From assembly GCA_902624095.1 (NCBI GenBank), contig CACNWB010000011.1, positions 1 through 53,109 on the forward strand: a DNA stretch of 53,109 bases, read 5' to 3'. Shown here piece after piece: positions 26,062 to 33,885 of this stretch. A program made the position numbers and the translations under genes. This DNA is from an uncultured PS1 clade bacterium. Lineage in GTDB: Bacteria > Pseudomonadota > Alphaproteobacteria > RS24. The notes beneath the pieces were generated by a model. It was not told the DNA's origin. It was given only the letters and a program-made list of their open reading frames with translations, and did no database searches. Positions within the stretch are counted from its first letter, which is position 1, and every line of letters starts with the position of its first letter.

Positions 26062-26135
26062 TTGCTTAAAAAGTTTGCCTGCGTGCCTGGCATTGCCGAA
26101 ATAGCCGATCAATCTGCCAGTAACATTTTTATTGA

Positions 26136-27620
26136 CTAGAGGTCGAGTTCGATTTGCGCGGAGGCGGTCCCCTTTCCGGAGCCTCTAAACCGTCTGGGTG
26201 GCGAGGCGCGACTGGCGTGTTTTCTAACCACCTCACCGGCAATACGCTTGTGTGTAGCGGTTTTGCGCAGGCTGTAAAGCCTGTTGGCGGCTATTCTGCG
26301 GGCGCGATGTTCATCGATAATTGGATCTGGATATTTGCCCTTGTCGGGTGTCGCCCAAGGGGTGTGAATAAGGTGAGTAGGTAGATGCGCGATTTCGGGA
26401 ACCCATTTGCGCAAAAACACGCCGTCGGGGTCTTGGTCCTGGCTTTGTTTCAACGGATTATATATCCGCATAGTGTTGATGCCGGTGGTGCCAGACTGCA
26501 TTTGAGCCTGCGCATAATGAATTCCCGGTTCGTAATCGGTAAATAAACGAGCCAGATGCAAAGATGTTTCCCGCCAATGTAACCACAAATGGTAGGATGC
26601 GAAGCTCATTAACATTGCCCGCATCCGAAAATTCAACCACCCTGTGGCAGTAACAGAACGCATGCATGCGTCAATGAATGGAAAGCCAGTTCTCCCCTCG
26701 GACCAAGCGGTGAACCGTGCCGCGTCAAAACTATCTTCGCGCAAGCCGTCATAAGCGGCATGCATGTTGCGAAACTCAATCTCTGGCTCGTCTTCCAGCT
26801 TTTGAATAAAATGACAGTGCCAACGCAGACGACTTTCAAACGCTCTCAAAGAGCCCGCCCAGCCCTTTTCCATGGGTGCGCGACGGCGGGCTTCGCTGGC
26901 TTGCAGGGCCTCGCGAATTGATAAAGTGCCGAAAGAAAAGTGCGGCGAGAGGCGCGAGCATGTCCATTCGCCGGTCAGAGGTGAAGACATATCGCGGCGA
27001 TAGGTTTGTCCGCGTTTGGTTAAAAACCCGCCCAAAAGAGACATTGCTTCTCGCCGCCCGCCTTTTTGCCGTCCCGGGCAGTCATCCGGACCCAGCCCTA
27101 AATCTGCCGCCGTCGGCAGGTTCTGCGATCGCAAATACAGTGGCTTTAATTGGACAGGGGGCGATATTTGCGCTTGGTACATTTCCCTGTGCCAGTTCGA
27201 AGCCCATTGATCACGGCTATGAGTTCCGCGCATAACGCCATGTTGCTTGCGCTCCTTCCATGAAACGCCATTTGCGCGTGCCCACTCTTTCACAGCTAGG
27301 TCACGCGTGTAGGTCCAGCCATTTCCGGTTTCTTGATGTGACCATAAGCGGGTAAAGCCAGTTTCAGCTTTTAAGGTATCGAGCACCTCAACTGCATCGC
27401 CAACTCGAATAATAAGGCCCTGGCCTAAGGCTGAGAGTGCGGCGTCCAGTTCGGTCAGTGATTCCAGAAGAAACTCGTAATGGCGTCGGCTTGCATCTGG
27501 CTGGGACCAGATGTCGGGCTCGAATATATAAAGCGGACAAACTGCGCCACACTCGGCCGCCTCGACAAGTGGTGCGTGGTCAATGATCCGCAAATCGCGT
27601 TTAAACCAAACAATCTCCAT
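26136..27620 (-). CDS. Cryptochrome/DNA photolyase, FAD-binding (non-FeS class)
   Basis: 494 residues from the ATG at 27620 (EIVWFKRDLRIIDHAPL is the canonical photolyase start). The N-terminal alpha/beta antenna domain (to about 130) is followed by the FAD domain with TCSRLSPHFSFGTLSIREAL (near 250), ESRLRWHCHFIQKL (near 290), RTGFPFIDACMRSVTATGW (near 350) and NFRMRAMLMSFASYHLW. The linker and C-terminus differ from classical PhrA, so it belongs to a photolyase-like subgroup whose substrate I cannot set. Different class from the FeS enzyme at 15276. It lies next to the tRNA-His-like repeat at 27761, inside the possible island. The start has a weak Shine-Dalgarno. Confidence 0.88.
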   Translation of the reverse strand: MEIVWFKRDLRIIDHAPLVEAAECGAVCPLYIFEPDIWSQPDASRRHYEFLLESLTELDAALSALGQGLIIRVGDAVEVLDTLKAETGFTRLWSHQETGNGWTYTRDLAVKEWARANGVSWKERKQHGVMRGTHSRDQWASNWHREMYQAQISPPVQLKPLYLRSQNLPTAADLGLGPDDCPGRQKGGRREAMSLLGGFLTKRGQTYRRDMSSPLTGEWTCSRLSPHFSFGTLSIREALQASEARRRAPMEKGWAGSLRAFESRLRWHCHFIQKLEDEPEIEFRNMHAAYDGLREDSFDAARFTAWSEGRTGFPFIDACMRSVTATGWLNFRMRAMLMSFASYHLWLHWRETSLHLARLFTDYEPGIHYAQAQMQSGTTGINTMRIYNPLKQSQDQDPDGVFLRKWVPEIAHLPTHLIHTPWATPDKGKYPDPIIDEHRARRIAANRLYSLRKTATHKRIAGEVVRKHASRASPPRRFRGSGKGTASAQIELDL

Positions 27621-27760
27621 GACCAGTAAATTAGGTGATTGTGCGTGTTCTGCCAGCGTGACCAGCTGTCGCTCTTTTCGTGACTTCTTGCCACAGTAAT
27701 CCCAAACATTACCCAAACACGGGTCGTTATACTTATGAAAACATGAGTAAACTTTAAGCC

Positions 27761-27819
27761 TGTGGATCTAGTGATCCCCCGTTCAATTTGAGGAGGCTTT
27801 GTCATTTTTTTACAATAAA
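27761..27819 (+). repeat. Decayed copy of the tRNA-His 3' half (att-like)
   Basis: TGTGGATCTAG and CCCCCGTTCAATT are identical to the tRNA anticodon-to-T-arm segment, with about nine differences over 60 positions. The match continues through the T-run and ACAATAAA after the tRNA end, so it copies genomic flank and not just the RNA. The 5' half of the tRNA is absent, and the T-stem and acceptor pairs are broken, so it is not a functional tRNA. It marks the far edge of the crotonase/CoA-binding/photolyase segment. Confidence 0.75.
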
Positions 27820-27929
27820 TCGTTGATGGGAATTCTTTTCTGTGTAGGTTTAAAGACGTAACGAGATAGGTGGCTCGAAACTGCCTTTTTGGGTATGGCG
27901 ACATATTAATATGAACTTTTTGAGCTAAC

Positions 27930-28937
27930 ATGGACCCAATATCTCAAGGAACAGTTGGCGCGGCTTTTGCGCAATCAGCGGCAGATAAAAAAAATATTGT
28001 AAAGATAAGCGTCGTCGGTTTCCTCGCCGGCTTGGCGCCTGATTTAGATGTTTTAATTCAGTCGCCGACGGACCCAGTTTTATTCCTCGAGTACCACAGA
28101 CAATTCACTCATTCCCTATTCTTCATTCCCTTCGGAGCGTTAATCGTTGCTGCACTTGTTTTTCCGTTGGTTAAAAAATACCTAAGTTTCAAAACTACCT
28201 ATGTGGCAAGTTTTCTTGGCTACGCGACCCATGGTTTGCTTGATGCATGCACCTCTTACGGCACGGTTCTTTTTTGGCCTTTCTCCAATGAGCGCATAAC
28301 TTGGAATAATATATCCATTGTTGACCCGCTACTTACAATTCCGGCCCTAATTCTTCTGGCCTTGGCCGTAAAAACAAATCGGCGGCGATTTAGTTTTCTT
28401 GCAGTTGGGTGGATTGTCTCCTATCTGGCTTTAGGTTTTGTTCAGTATGAGAGAGCATTGTCATCTGGGTTCAAACTGGCCCAGTCGAGGGGACACAGTG
28501 CGGAGCGGATGACGCTTAAGCCCTCGTTTGGAAACCTAATACTGTGGAAGTCCATTTATCAGCATGGGGACAGTTTCTATGTTGATGCCATTCGCGCGGG
28601 ACGCACGCTAACGTGGTGTCGTGGCGAAAGTATTAAAATATTTGACTATCAATATCACTTACCGGATTTGGAAGAAAATAGTCAGCAGAAAGAGGACATC
28701 GAGAGGTTTCGATGGTTTTCGCAAGATTATTTGGGCTTTCAAGGTGATAAAAATCTTGTCACGGATGTACGCTACTCCATGGTTCCAAATCAGATTGCAC
28801 CCATGTGGGGGCTGGTCATTGATGAGCGGCAAGGCACGAATGGGCATGCGGCTTGGTGGGAAAGCCGCGATCTAGATGATGAGAGTCTAACTTTATTCAT
28901 GGAAATGTTGCTTGGCCGAAAGTGCACGGCAACCTAG
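27930..28937 (+). CDS. Membrane-bound metal-dependent hydrolase, YbcI/DUF457 family
   Basis: 335 residues. The N-terminus carries the family motif DPISQGTVGAAFAQS and the metal-site segments LAPDLDVLI (near 34-42) and YHRQFTHSLFFIPFG (near 55-69), followed by TYVASFLGYATHGLLDACTS. Four or five membrane segments occupy about 20-185; the C-terminal third is soluble. The family resembles LexA-regulated YbcI and has a presumed but unproven phospholipase- or phosphatase-type activity. The region is visibly richer in A+T than the surrounding core genes, and it sits between two tRNA-His-like repeats, which suggests acquisition by transfer. Confidence 0.85.
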   Translation: MDPISQGTVGAAFAQSAADKKNIVKISVVGFLAGLAPDLDVLIQSPTDPVLFLEYHRQFTHSLFFIPFGALIVAALVFPLVKKYLSFKTTYVASFLGYATHGLLDACTSYGTVLFWPFSNERITWNNISIVDPLLTIPALILLALAVKTNRRRFSFLAVGWIVSYLALGFVQYERALSSGFKLAQSRGHSAERMTLKPSFGNLILWKSIYQHGDSFYVDAIRAGRTLTWCRGESIKIFDYQYHLPDLEENSQQKEDIERFRWFSQDYLGFQGDKNLVTDVRYSMVPNQIAPMWGLVIDERQGTNGHAAWWESRDLDDESLTLFMEMLLGRKCTAT

Positions 28938-28990
28938 AGTGGAGATTGGCCTGGAGTTATTGGAAAACGCTTAACTCATCCTATCTATTG

Positions 28991-29023
28991 GAGGTCCCTT
29001 GTTAAATTCAGGGAAGAAGTACC
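28991..29023 (+). repeat. Third, shorter tRNA-His T-arm/acceptor remnant (att-like)
   Basis: Aligns to tRNA-His bases 24538-24570 with 27 of 33 identities (GAGGTCCC, GTT, AATTC, GGG and AGTACC conserved). It has neither a 5' half nor intact pairing. It bounds the DUF457 hydrolase segment on its right side. Confidence 0.55.
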
Positions 29024-29162
29024 TTACGCCTCCTTCACTTATACGAACTGGTGCACTAGTGTGGCGATGCCGAATCGCACCATCAGGCTATTGTCGACTC
29101 TTTATGCATGGTTTTGGTTTAGCGGTTTATGTCTGGCGAATTGTGTCATCTCTGTAAACGAA

Positions 29163-29181
29163 ATATTTCACTAATATTTCA
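29163..29181 (+). promoter_or_regulatory. Direct repeat upstream of the porin, possible regulator site
   Basis: ATATTTCA occurs twice separated by CTA, 160 bases before the porin ATG. Spacing of 11 bases between repeat starts places them on one face of the helix, as expected for a dimeric activator, but no specific regulator can be named. Confidence 0.25.
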
Positions 29182-29339
29182 GTCTGGCCATTTTTGTGAC
29201 CTTTTTGCACTATTCCCATCCGGCCTGCTTCAACACCGCTTAAAACCAAGAAGTTTAACTTGTTTTCCCGCCTCAGCCGATGATTATGCCAATTGTCTGC
29301 GGGCACTCCCGCCCCAAGAGTTAAAAAACGAGGTTTGTT

Positions 29340-30353
29340 ATGAATAAATTGCTAATCGGAACATCTGCAGCCACTCTGCTTACGTTGCCTGCTGTTGCCG
29401 ACCCAATGGCCGTGAACGTTGGTGGGTATTACAATGCTGTGGTTTACAGCCAAGACGTTGATAATACTAGTACGCGAGATGTCGGTATCCATAATGACGC
29501 TGAAATTTACTTCAAAGGTAAGGGAACAACCAATGGCGGCTTAGAGATTGGTTTCATGGTGCAGCTAGAGGCAGAAGGCTCTGGTGAGTCAGATCACATT
29601 GACGAGAATTACATCTACGTCAAAGGCGATTTTGGCAAGGTCGAAATAGGTGCTGAAAACAATGCCCCTTATAAACAGCAAGTTGCTGCCCCAAAAATCT
29701 TCGGTTGGAAAACTTACGACAATAACTTTAAGACCTGGACCGGCCTAGTTGACGGTAATAAGATCTCCAACTTCGATAAGCCATTAATGGATGGTATCGA
29801 TAGTGACGCATTGAAAATCAACTATTATTCGCCGAAAATTAATGGCTTTCAGTTTGCAGCCTCATATACGCCAGACGTTTCTGATACGGATGGTGACACC
29901 GGCCTTTTCAATGACATCGACGACGGAACGGCCACTGCTTTCGGTATTAAATATTCTGGTAAGATGGGTGGTATGAAGGTTAAGGCGTCCTACGGCGTCA
30001 ACGAGCTAGATGAAGACAGCGGCGTGGCGAAAGCAGAAGATGAGGCTTTCGGCCTGTCTGTATCATTGGGCAACATTACCGTTGGCGGTAACTTCCAAAC
30101 TGTCGAGCGCGGGTCAGACGAGCGTGATATTTTGCACTATGGTATTCAATACAAACTGAGCACATCATCGAAAATCGGTTTGATCATTCATAATCAGAAA
30201 GAAGAAAACGGCGACCGGTTGGATATCTTAGCTGTTGGTGGTTCGACAAAACTCGGTGCTGGCACCGCGCTGACTTATTCTTTCGAGTCGTTGGAAGACG
30301 ATGCCTATGGCGACAGCGAATTCTTCGGTCTAGGCCTCCTGCTGAAATTCTAA
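29340..30353 (+). CDS. Outer-membrane porin (Gram-negative porin family)
   Basis: 337 residues. A signal peptide (NKLLIGTSAATLLTLPAVAD, cleavage near Ala20) leads into a beta-rich sequence starting VNVGGYYNAVVYSQD. Alternating polar/hydrophobic strands, acidic loops (DTDGDTGLFNDIDDGTA), the segment YIYVKGDFGKVEIGAENN (near 96-113, the L3 constriction region in this family) and a terminal phenylalanine (GLGLLLKF) mark a 16-strand general porin. It allows passive diffusion of small solutes across the outer membrane. Strong codon uniformity and a strong terminator suggest high expression. It follows the last tRNA-His-like repeat. Solute preference unknown. Confidence 0.9.
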   Translation: MNKLLIGTSAATLLTLPAVADPMAVNVGGYYNAVVYSQDVDNTSTRDVGIHNDAEIYFKGKGTTNGGLEIGFMVQLEAEGSGESDHIDENYIYVKGDFGKVEIGAENNAPYKQQVAAPKIFGWKTYDNNFKTWTGLVDGNKISNFDKPLMDGIDSDALKINYYSPKINGFQFAASYTPDVSDTDGDTGLFNDIDDGTATAFGIKYSGKMGGMKVKASYGVNELDEDSGVAKAEDEAFGLSVSLGNITVGGNFQTVERGSDERDILHYGIQYKLSTSSKIGLIIHNQKEENGDRLDILAVGGSTKLGAGTALTYSFESLEDDAYGDSEFFGLGLLLKF

Positions 30354-30380
30354 TTTCTTTTTAGGAAATGTTTTTTGAGA

Positions 30381-30410
30381 TGGCGGGGCTTCGGCCCCGC
30401 CATTTTTTTT
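30381..30410 (+). terminator. Strong Rho-independent terminator after the porin
   Basis: TGGCGGGGC and GCCCCGCCA form a perfect 9-bp stem around a TTCG tetraloop, followed by eight T residues. It begins 28 bases after the porin stop codon. It also faces the end of the convergent MFS gene. Confidence 0.95.
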
Positions 30411-30443
30411 GCAACAAGGAGGACGGCCCGGGAAACGCTGACT

Positions 30444-31739
30444 TTATACGCCTGATTTTTCGGCAACCGCCAAGTCTTCCCTCAGATTGCGACCCGCCCA
30501 GAAATAATGGAAGCAGCCCCAGAGATTGAGCGAGACGACAACGATGAGCGCATAGCGCAACCCATCTGCGCCGTAATCGGTGCTAAAATAATCTGATAAT
30601 ATACCAACCAGTTGTGGCCCGAAACCAAGCCCGACAATATTAATGCAAAACAACAAGAGCGCTGAGCCGAGTGCCCGCCGCGCCGGAGGCAGCAGGCTTT
30701 GATTAAGGGCGAAGCTGACAGAAAGATAAAAGCCGCCGAAGAAAGACGTGATGGTGGTCAGTAAAATGGCAGTCAGCACGTCAGTGGTCAGATAATACCA
30801 GTAAGCGACCGGCAGGATGGCAAGCTTCACCCCTGCGGTGAGCCAAACATAATAGCGCTTGTCATGCTGCGCCAGACGGTCGGCCAGCCAACCGCCTGAC
30901 AGGGTTCCAATGCCGCCGATGATGCCGCCAATCAATGCTAGCACTGTGCCCGTTTCTCCAGCTGAGAGGCCTAGAATGCGGCGGAAATAGACCCCGTTCC
31001 AATATAGCGCTCCGTAGCCGACAAATACCACCAGAGTGGTTCCGATCACAATATGGCGCAGACTGGGTATCGCCATCATGATTTTGAAGGTCTCCCAAAC
31101 CTCCGTGAAAACGTTTTTCGGCAAAGGTTTGGGCGCTTGCGTACGGGTCGGTTCTTGCACTGTAAAGAACATTAGAAGGCCGAGTAAGATGCCGGGCAGA
31201 CCGACAACGAAAAAAGCCATGCGCCATCCATACCATTCATCAATCCAGCCGCCGACCAGAAAGCCCAGAAGCACGCCGACATTAATGCCAGCGGCGTAAA
31301 TGCCCATCGCGGTAGCGCGTTTTTCAGGTGGGTAGAGATCTGAAATCATCGAATGGCTGGGCGGGCTGGAACCGGCCTCGCCAATGCCGACGCCGATTCG
31401 CGCCAATGCCAATTGCACATAAGAGCCGGCCAGGCCGCATAGGGCTGTCATGCCTGACCAGATAATGACCGAGATGGCAATAATATTACGCCGTGAATAG
31501 CGGTCGGCGAGAATTGCGATGGGGATACCCAAGGTGGCGTAGAAAATCGCAAAGGAAAGACCAATAAGAAATCCTAGTTGGGTATCGCTAAGAAGCAATT
31601 CTTGTTTAATTGATTCCGCCAATATCGAGACAATTTGGCGATCAACATGGCTGGAAGCATAGATTGCGACCAACATCGCTAGTGTGTAATTACGGGTTAC
31701 CCTGCTTGGCTGGTCGCCAGTTTGCGCAATATCGGTCAT
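30444..31739 (-). CDS. Major facilitator superfamily transporter
   Basis: 431 residues from the ATG at 31739, preceded by a G-rich GAGGGGGGGG leader. Twelve membrane segments are visible. Family motif A is present as FAIFYATLGIPIAILADRYS (near 60-79), and the segment ARIGVGIGEAGSSPPSHSMI (near 115-134) matches the MFS subgroup often annotated as sugar or hexuronate/spinster-like transporters. The gene lies downstream of the MMPL / LolA-like / barrel genes on the same strand (87-base gap) and may be co-regulated. Substrate cannot be read from the sequence. It converges on the porin and shares its terminator region. Confidence 0.87.
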   Translation of the reverse strand: MTDIAQTGDQPSRVTRNYTLAMLVAIYASSHVDRQIVSILAESIKQELLLSDTQLGFLIGLSFAIFYATLGIPIAILADRYSRRNIIAISVIIWSGMTALCGLAGSYVQLALARIGVGIGEAGSSPPSHSMISDLYPPEKRATAMGIYAAGINVGVLLGFLVGGWIDEWYGWRMAFFVVGLPGILLGLLMFFTVQEPTRTQAPKPLPKNVFTEVWETFKIMMAIPSLRHIVIGTTLVVFVGYGALYWNGVYFRRILGLSAGETGTVLALIGGIIGGIGTLSGGWLADRLAQHDKRYYVWLTAGVKLAILPVAYWYYLTTDVLTAILLTTITSFFGGFYLSVSFALNQSLLPPARRALGSALLLFCINIVGLGFGPQLVGILSDYFSTDYGADGLRYALIVVVSLNLWGCFHYFWAGRNLREDLAVAEKSGV

Positions 31740-31826
31740 ATTCCCCCCCCTCTTATTCCCTTTTCTCGGGCGTCTCACAAAATTCTAGGGCACAAGAGGG
31801 CGCGAGGCCATATCAAATTCTGCTAA

Positions 31827-33044
31827 TCAGAAATAGTAGGCGATACGAAACCGCACCATATCCTCGTCTTTCAGCGCTTGTGCGAGGGTGTCGCCCGTGC
31901 CGGCCTTTTCCAGTAGGCGCACTTCAAGCTGGGCTTTGAACGAGGTTCCCAGGCGGCGTTCGGCTTCCAGCGATATCGCAGTGCTGTCGGTTTCCAGATC
32001 GTGTACGCCGCCAAGAAGCAGGGTTGTCGATTGAACGTCATTGGCTGTCCAGCGCAAGCCGAACCCCACATCATCATTGAACGGTTGTGGCGCGTCCAGG
32101 CGGCGCTGGTCATACATATATTCAGCGACAATGCCCAAATCCGTGCCTGTGTCGAAAATATTATAAAGCGTGTATTCAGCCCCGCCTGTGGCTTGCGTGT
32201 ACCACTGATTGCGCTGCTCGCGCCGTGTGCCTTCAAGTTTTAGCAGCCAGGGGCCAATCGTCGCCTGTACATCAATGCCGGCCTGAGAGATGAGGTCGTA
32301 GCGCGGCACCACTGAAACGCCGTCATAAGTCTCGGGGCCGAAATCCAAAACCGGCATGCGCGCCGTGCCTTTGAAATAGGACAGGCCGATATCGAAAACA
32401 TCGATTGTCTTCGTATAGCGTAAGGCGGCATCGGGGTTGAAGCGTTTGTCCTTGCTCTCGAAAATCGCCCTTTCGTCGCGCACGGTGATTCCTGGTGTCG
32501 GGCGTCCGGTCACTGGGTCCGGGAACTGACGCAGGCGGAAATAGGGCAGATAAAATCCAGTCAGCGTACCCCAGTCGCGCGCCAGCGAGACGCGCAGCAT
32601 GGGCTGGCCGAGCTTTTGTTCGCCATCAGCGGATTCTACATTATCGGTTTGGTTGATTATGTCGACTAGGTGCCAAAATTCGGTGACACCCCAAAACACC
32701 TTGTCGATGCCGATTACGATCTCCCAATCGCCATTTACATATTGATATTTGGCCTCGCGTAAATCCACATGTGAGCGTTCGTGATCATGCTCGTCTACGC
32801 GCGCAAAAGGAGTGACGATGAATGTGTGGTCTCCCGAACGGTCGAAAAAAGCAAGCTCTATTTCGCCGGCGATTGACCCGAAATCATGCTCATGCGTTGG
32901 CGTTGGCCCATCATTGGGGAAATGCCGCCACTCCGGTTCGATGTAGCCGGAAAGCTCAATATCCAAAGCGATCGCCGAGCTAGCGCTGGTAAGGGCCATT
33001 ATGATAGCGGACAGGGCAGCGCACACGCCCAGAGCGCCCATCAC
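31827..33044 (-). CDS. Outer-membrane beta-barrel protein associated with the MMPL pump
   Basis: 405 residues. Signal peptide at the N-terminus (hydrophobic 6-24, cleavage near Ala26), then a beta-strand-rich sequence beginning IELSGYIEPEWRHF. The central block YVNGDWEIVIGIDKVFWGVT (near 106-125) is the kind of conserved strand seen in DUF1302-like barrels that accompany RND/MMPL pumps. The chain ends RFRIAYYF with terminal Phe, the recognition signal for outer-membrane insertion. Its stop-to-start layout is tight: the ATG overlaps the stop of the LolA-like gene by one base. Probably the outer-membrane component of a lipid or hydrophobic-compound export path; no activity assigned. Confidence 0.8.
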   Translation of the reverse strand: MMGALGVCAALSAIIMALTSASSAIALDIELSGYIEPEWRHFPNDGPTPTHEHDFGSIAGEIELAFFDRSGDHTFIVTPFARVDEHDHERSHVDLREAKYQYVNGDWEIVIGIDKVFWGVTEFWHLVDIINQTDNVESADGEQKLGQPMLRVSLARDWGTLTGFYLPYFRLRQFPDPVTGRPTPGITVRDERAIFESKDKRFNPDAALRYTKTIDVFDIGLSYFKGTARMPVLDFGPETYDGVSVVPRYDLISQAGIDVQATIGPWLLKLEGTRREQRNQWYTQATGGAEYTLYNIFDTGTDLGIVAEYMYDQRRLDAPQPFNDDVGFGLRWTANDVQSTTLLLGGVHDLETDSTAISLEAERRLGTSFKAQLEVRLLEKAGTGDTLAQALKDEDMVRFRIAYYF

Positions 33045-33865
33045 TAACGGGCTCGTTTTAGACTGTTTTGGCTGAAGTCTTTTTCGGACAGGCCGGTACG
33101 AAACGAAATATTTTCCCAGACAAGGCGGGTTCGCTTGCCAGTCACGTGGTTTTCCATGTACAGGTCATGCGATCGCCAATATTTGTCCAGATATTTCTTG
33201 TATTTTGAGAAGGTCAATGTCTTCAAAAGGGCATCTTTGCGGTCATAATAGACCACTTTGCGGATCTGATAATCTTGCGTGTCTGTCCAGGCAAGCGAAC
33301 GCGTATAACCGGAATGCTTGTAAAGGGGTCGGCGTTCGACAACATGGCATTCTCGATCCCCGCAGGCTTCGTCGCGCAGCCACAAATAGGAATATTTGCC
33401 GACTTCTTGGCCGGAGAAATCCTCAAAAGCGAATTCAGATCCCATAAACGGGCCGGATTTATTGACCGATGAAATGCGCTTCACGCGCTTCAGCGCGGGC
33501 AAAAACATCCATTGCTCGTCCGGCTCAAGAATATGCGAATAGGTCAACATGGCGGTACCTTTCACGTCACGCGGCTCGTCAAACACCATCAGGTTCCAGT
33601 CGCCATCCTTGGTGTCTTTGTTTTCCAGCGTGTTAAAACGCATGCGCCGTTCGCTCACTTGTCCGCTGGCATTTGTAAGCACCATACGCAATTCTGTCTT
33701 TGTATCGCCAAAACCCAAATTCGTCTCGTCGCTCATTGTGGCAATGGCAAGGCCGCGTGCCTCAGGGTCGTCGGTTGCTGGAAGTGTCGCGGCATGGGCG
33801 CCTCTAACGCTTAGCGACAAAGCCAGCAGAGCTGCTGTGAGTAGGGTAAAAAGATGAGATTTCAT
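33044..33865 (-). CDS. Outer membrane lipoprotein-sorting protein, LolA-like
   Basis: 273 residues with a signal peptide (about 1-25, ending GAHAA). The mature part matches the LolA-like pfam group paired with MMPL transporters: RMRFNTLENKDTKDGDWN, VFDEPRDVKGTAML (near 94-107), WMFLPALKRVKRISSVNKSG and MGSEFAFEDFSG. These proteins adopt an incomplete beta-barrel that shields acyl chains. It lies between the MMPL pump (20 bases upstream) and the barrel protein (1-base overlap). A periplasmic lipid carrier linking the two membrane components is a likely role, by analogy. Confidence 0.87.
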   Translation of the reverse strand: MKSHLFTLLTAALLALSLSVRGAHAATLPATDDPEARGLAIATMSDETNLGFGDTKTELRMVLTNASGQVSERRMRFNTLENKDTKDGDWNLMVFDEPRDVKGTAMLTYSHILEPDEQWMFLPALKRVKRISSVNKSGPFMGSEFAFEDFSGQEVGKYSYLWLRDEACGDRECHVVERRPLYKHSGYTRSLAWTDTQDYQIRKVVYYDRKDALLKTLTFSKYKKYLDKYWRSHDLYMENHVTGKRTRLVWENISFRTGLSEKDFSQNSLKRAR

Positions 33866-33885
33866 AACAAATCCTCGATTTTGGG

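Larger units (their letters stand above)
28938..29339. other. Intergenic region upstream of the porin
   Basis: No convincing gene in these 402 bases; an open frame from 29129 overlaps the porin start and has no ribosome-binding site. The stretch holds the third tRNA-His-like repeat (28991-29023), a short direct repeat at 29163-29181 and the porin leader. Confidence 0.55.

Noticed and set aside
29129-29347. 72-residue open frame before the porin
   Set aside because: It overlaps the porin start, has no ribosome-binding site and its product is low-complexity and cysteine-scattered with no family look.
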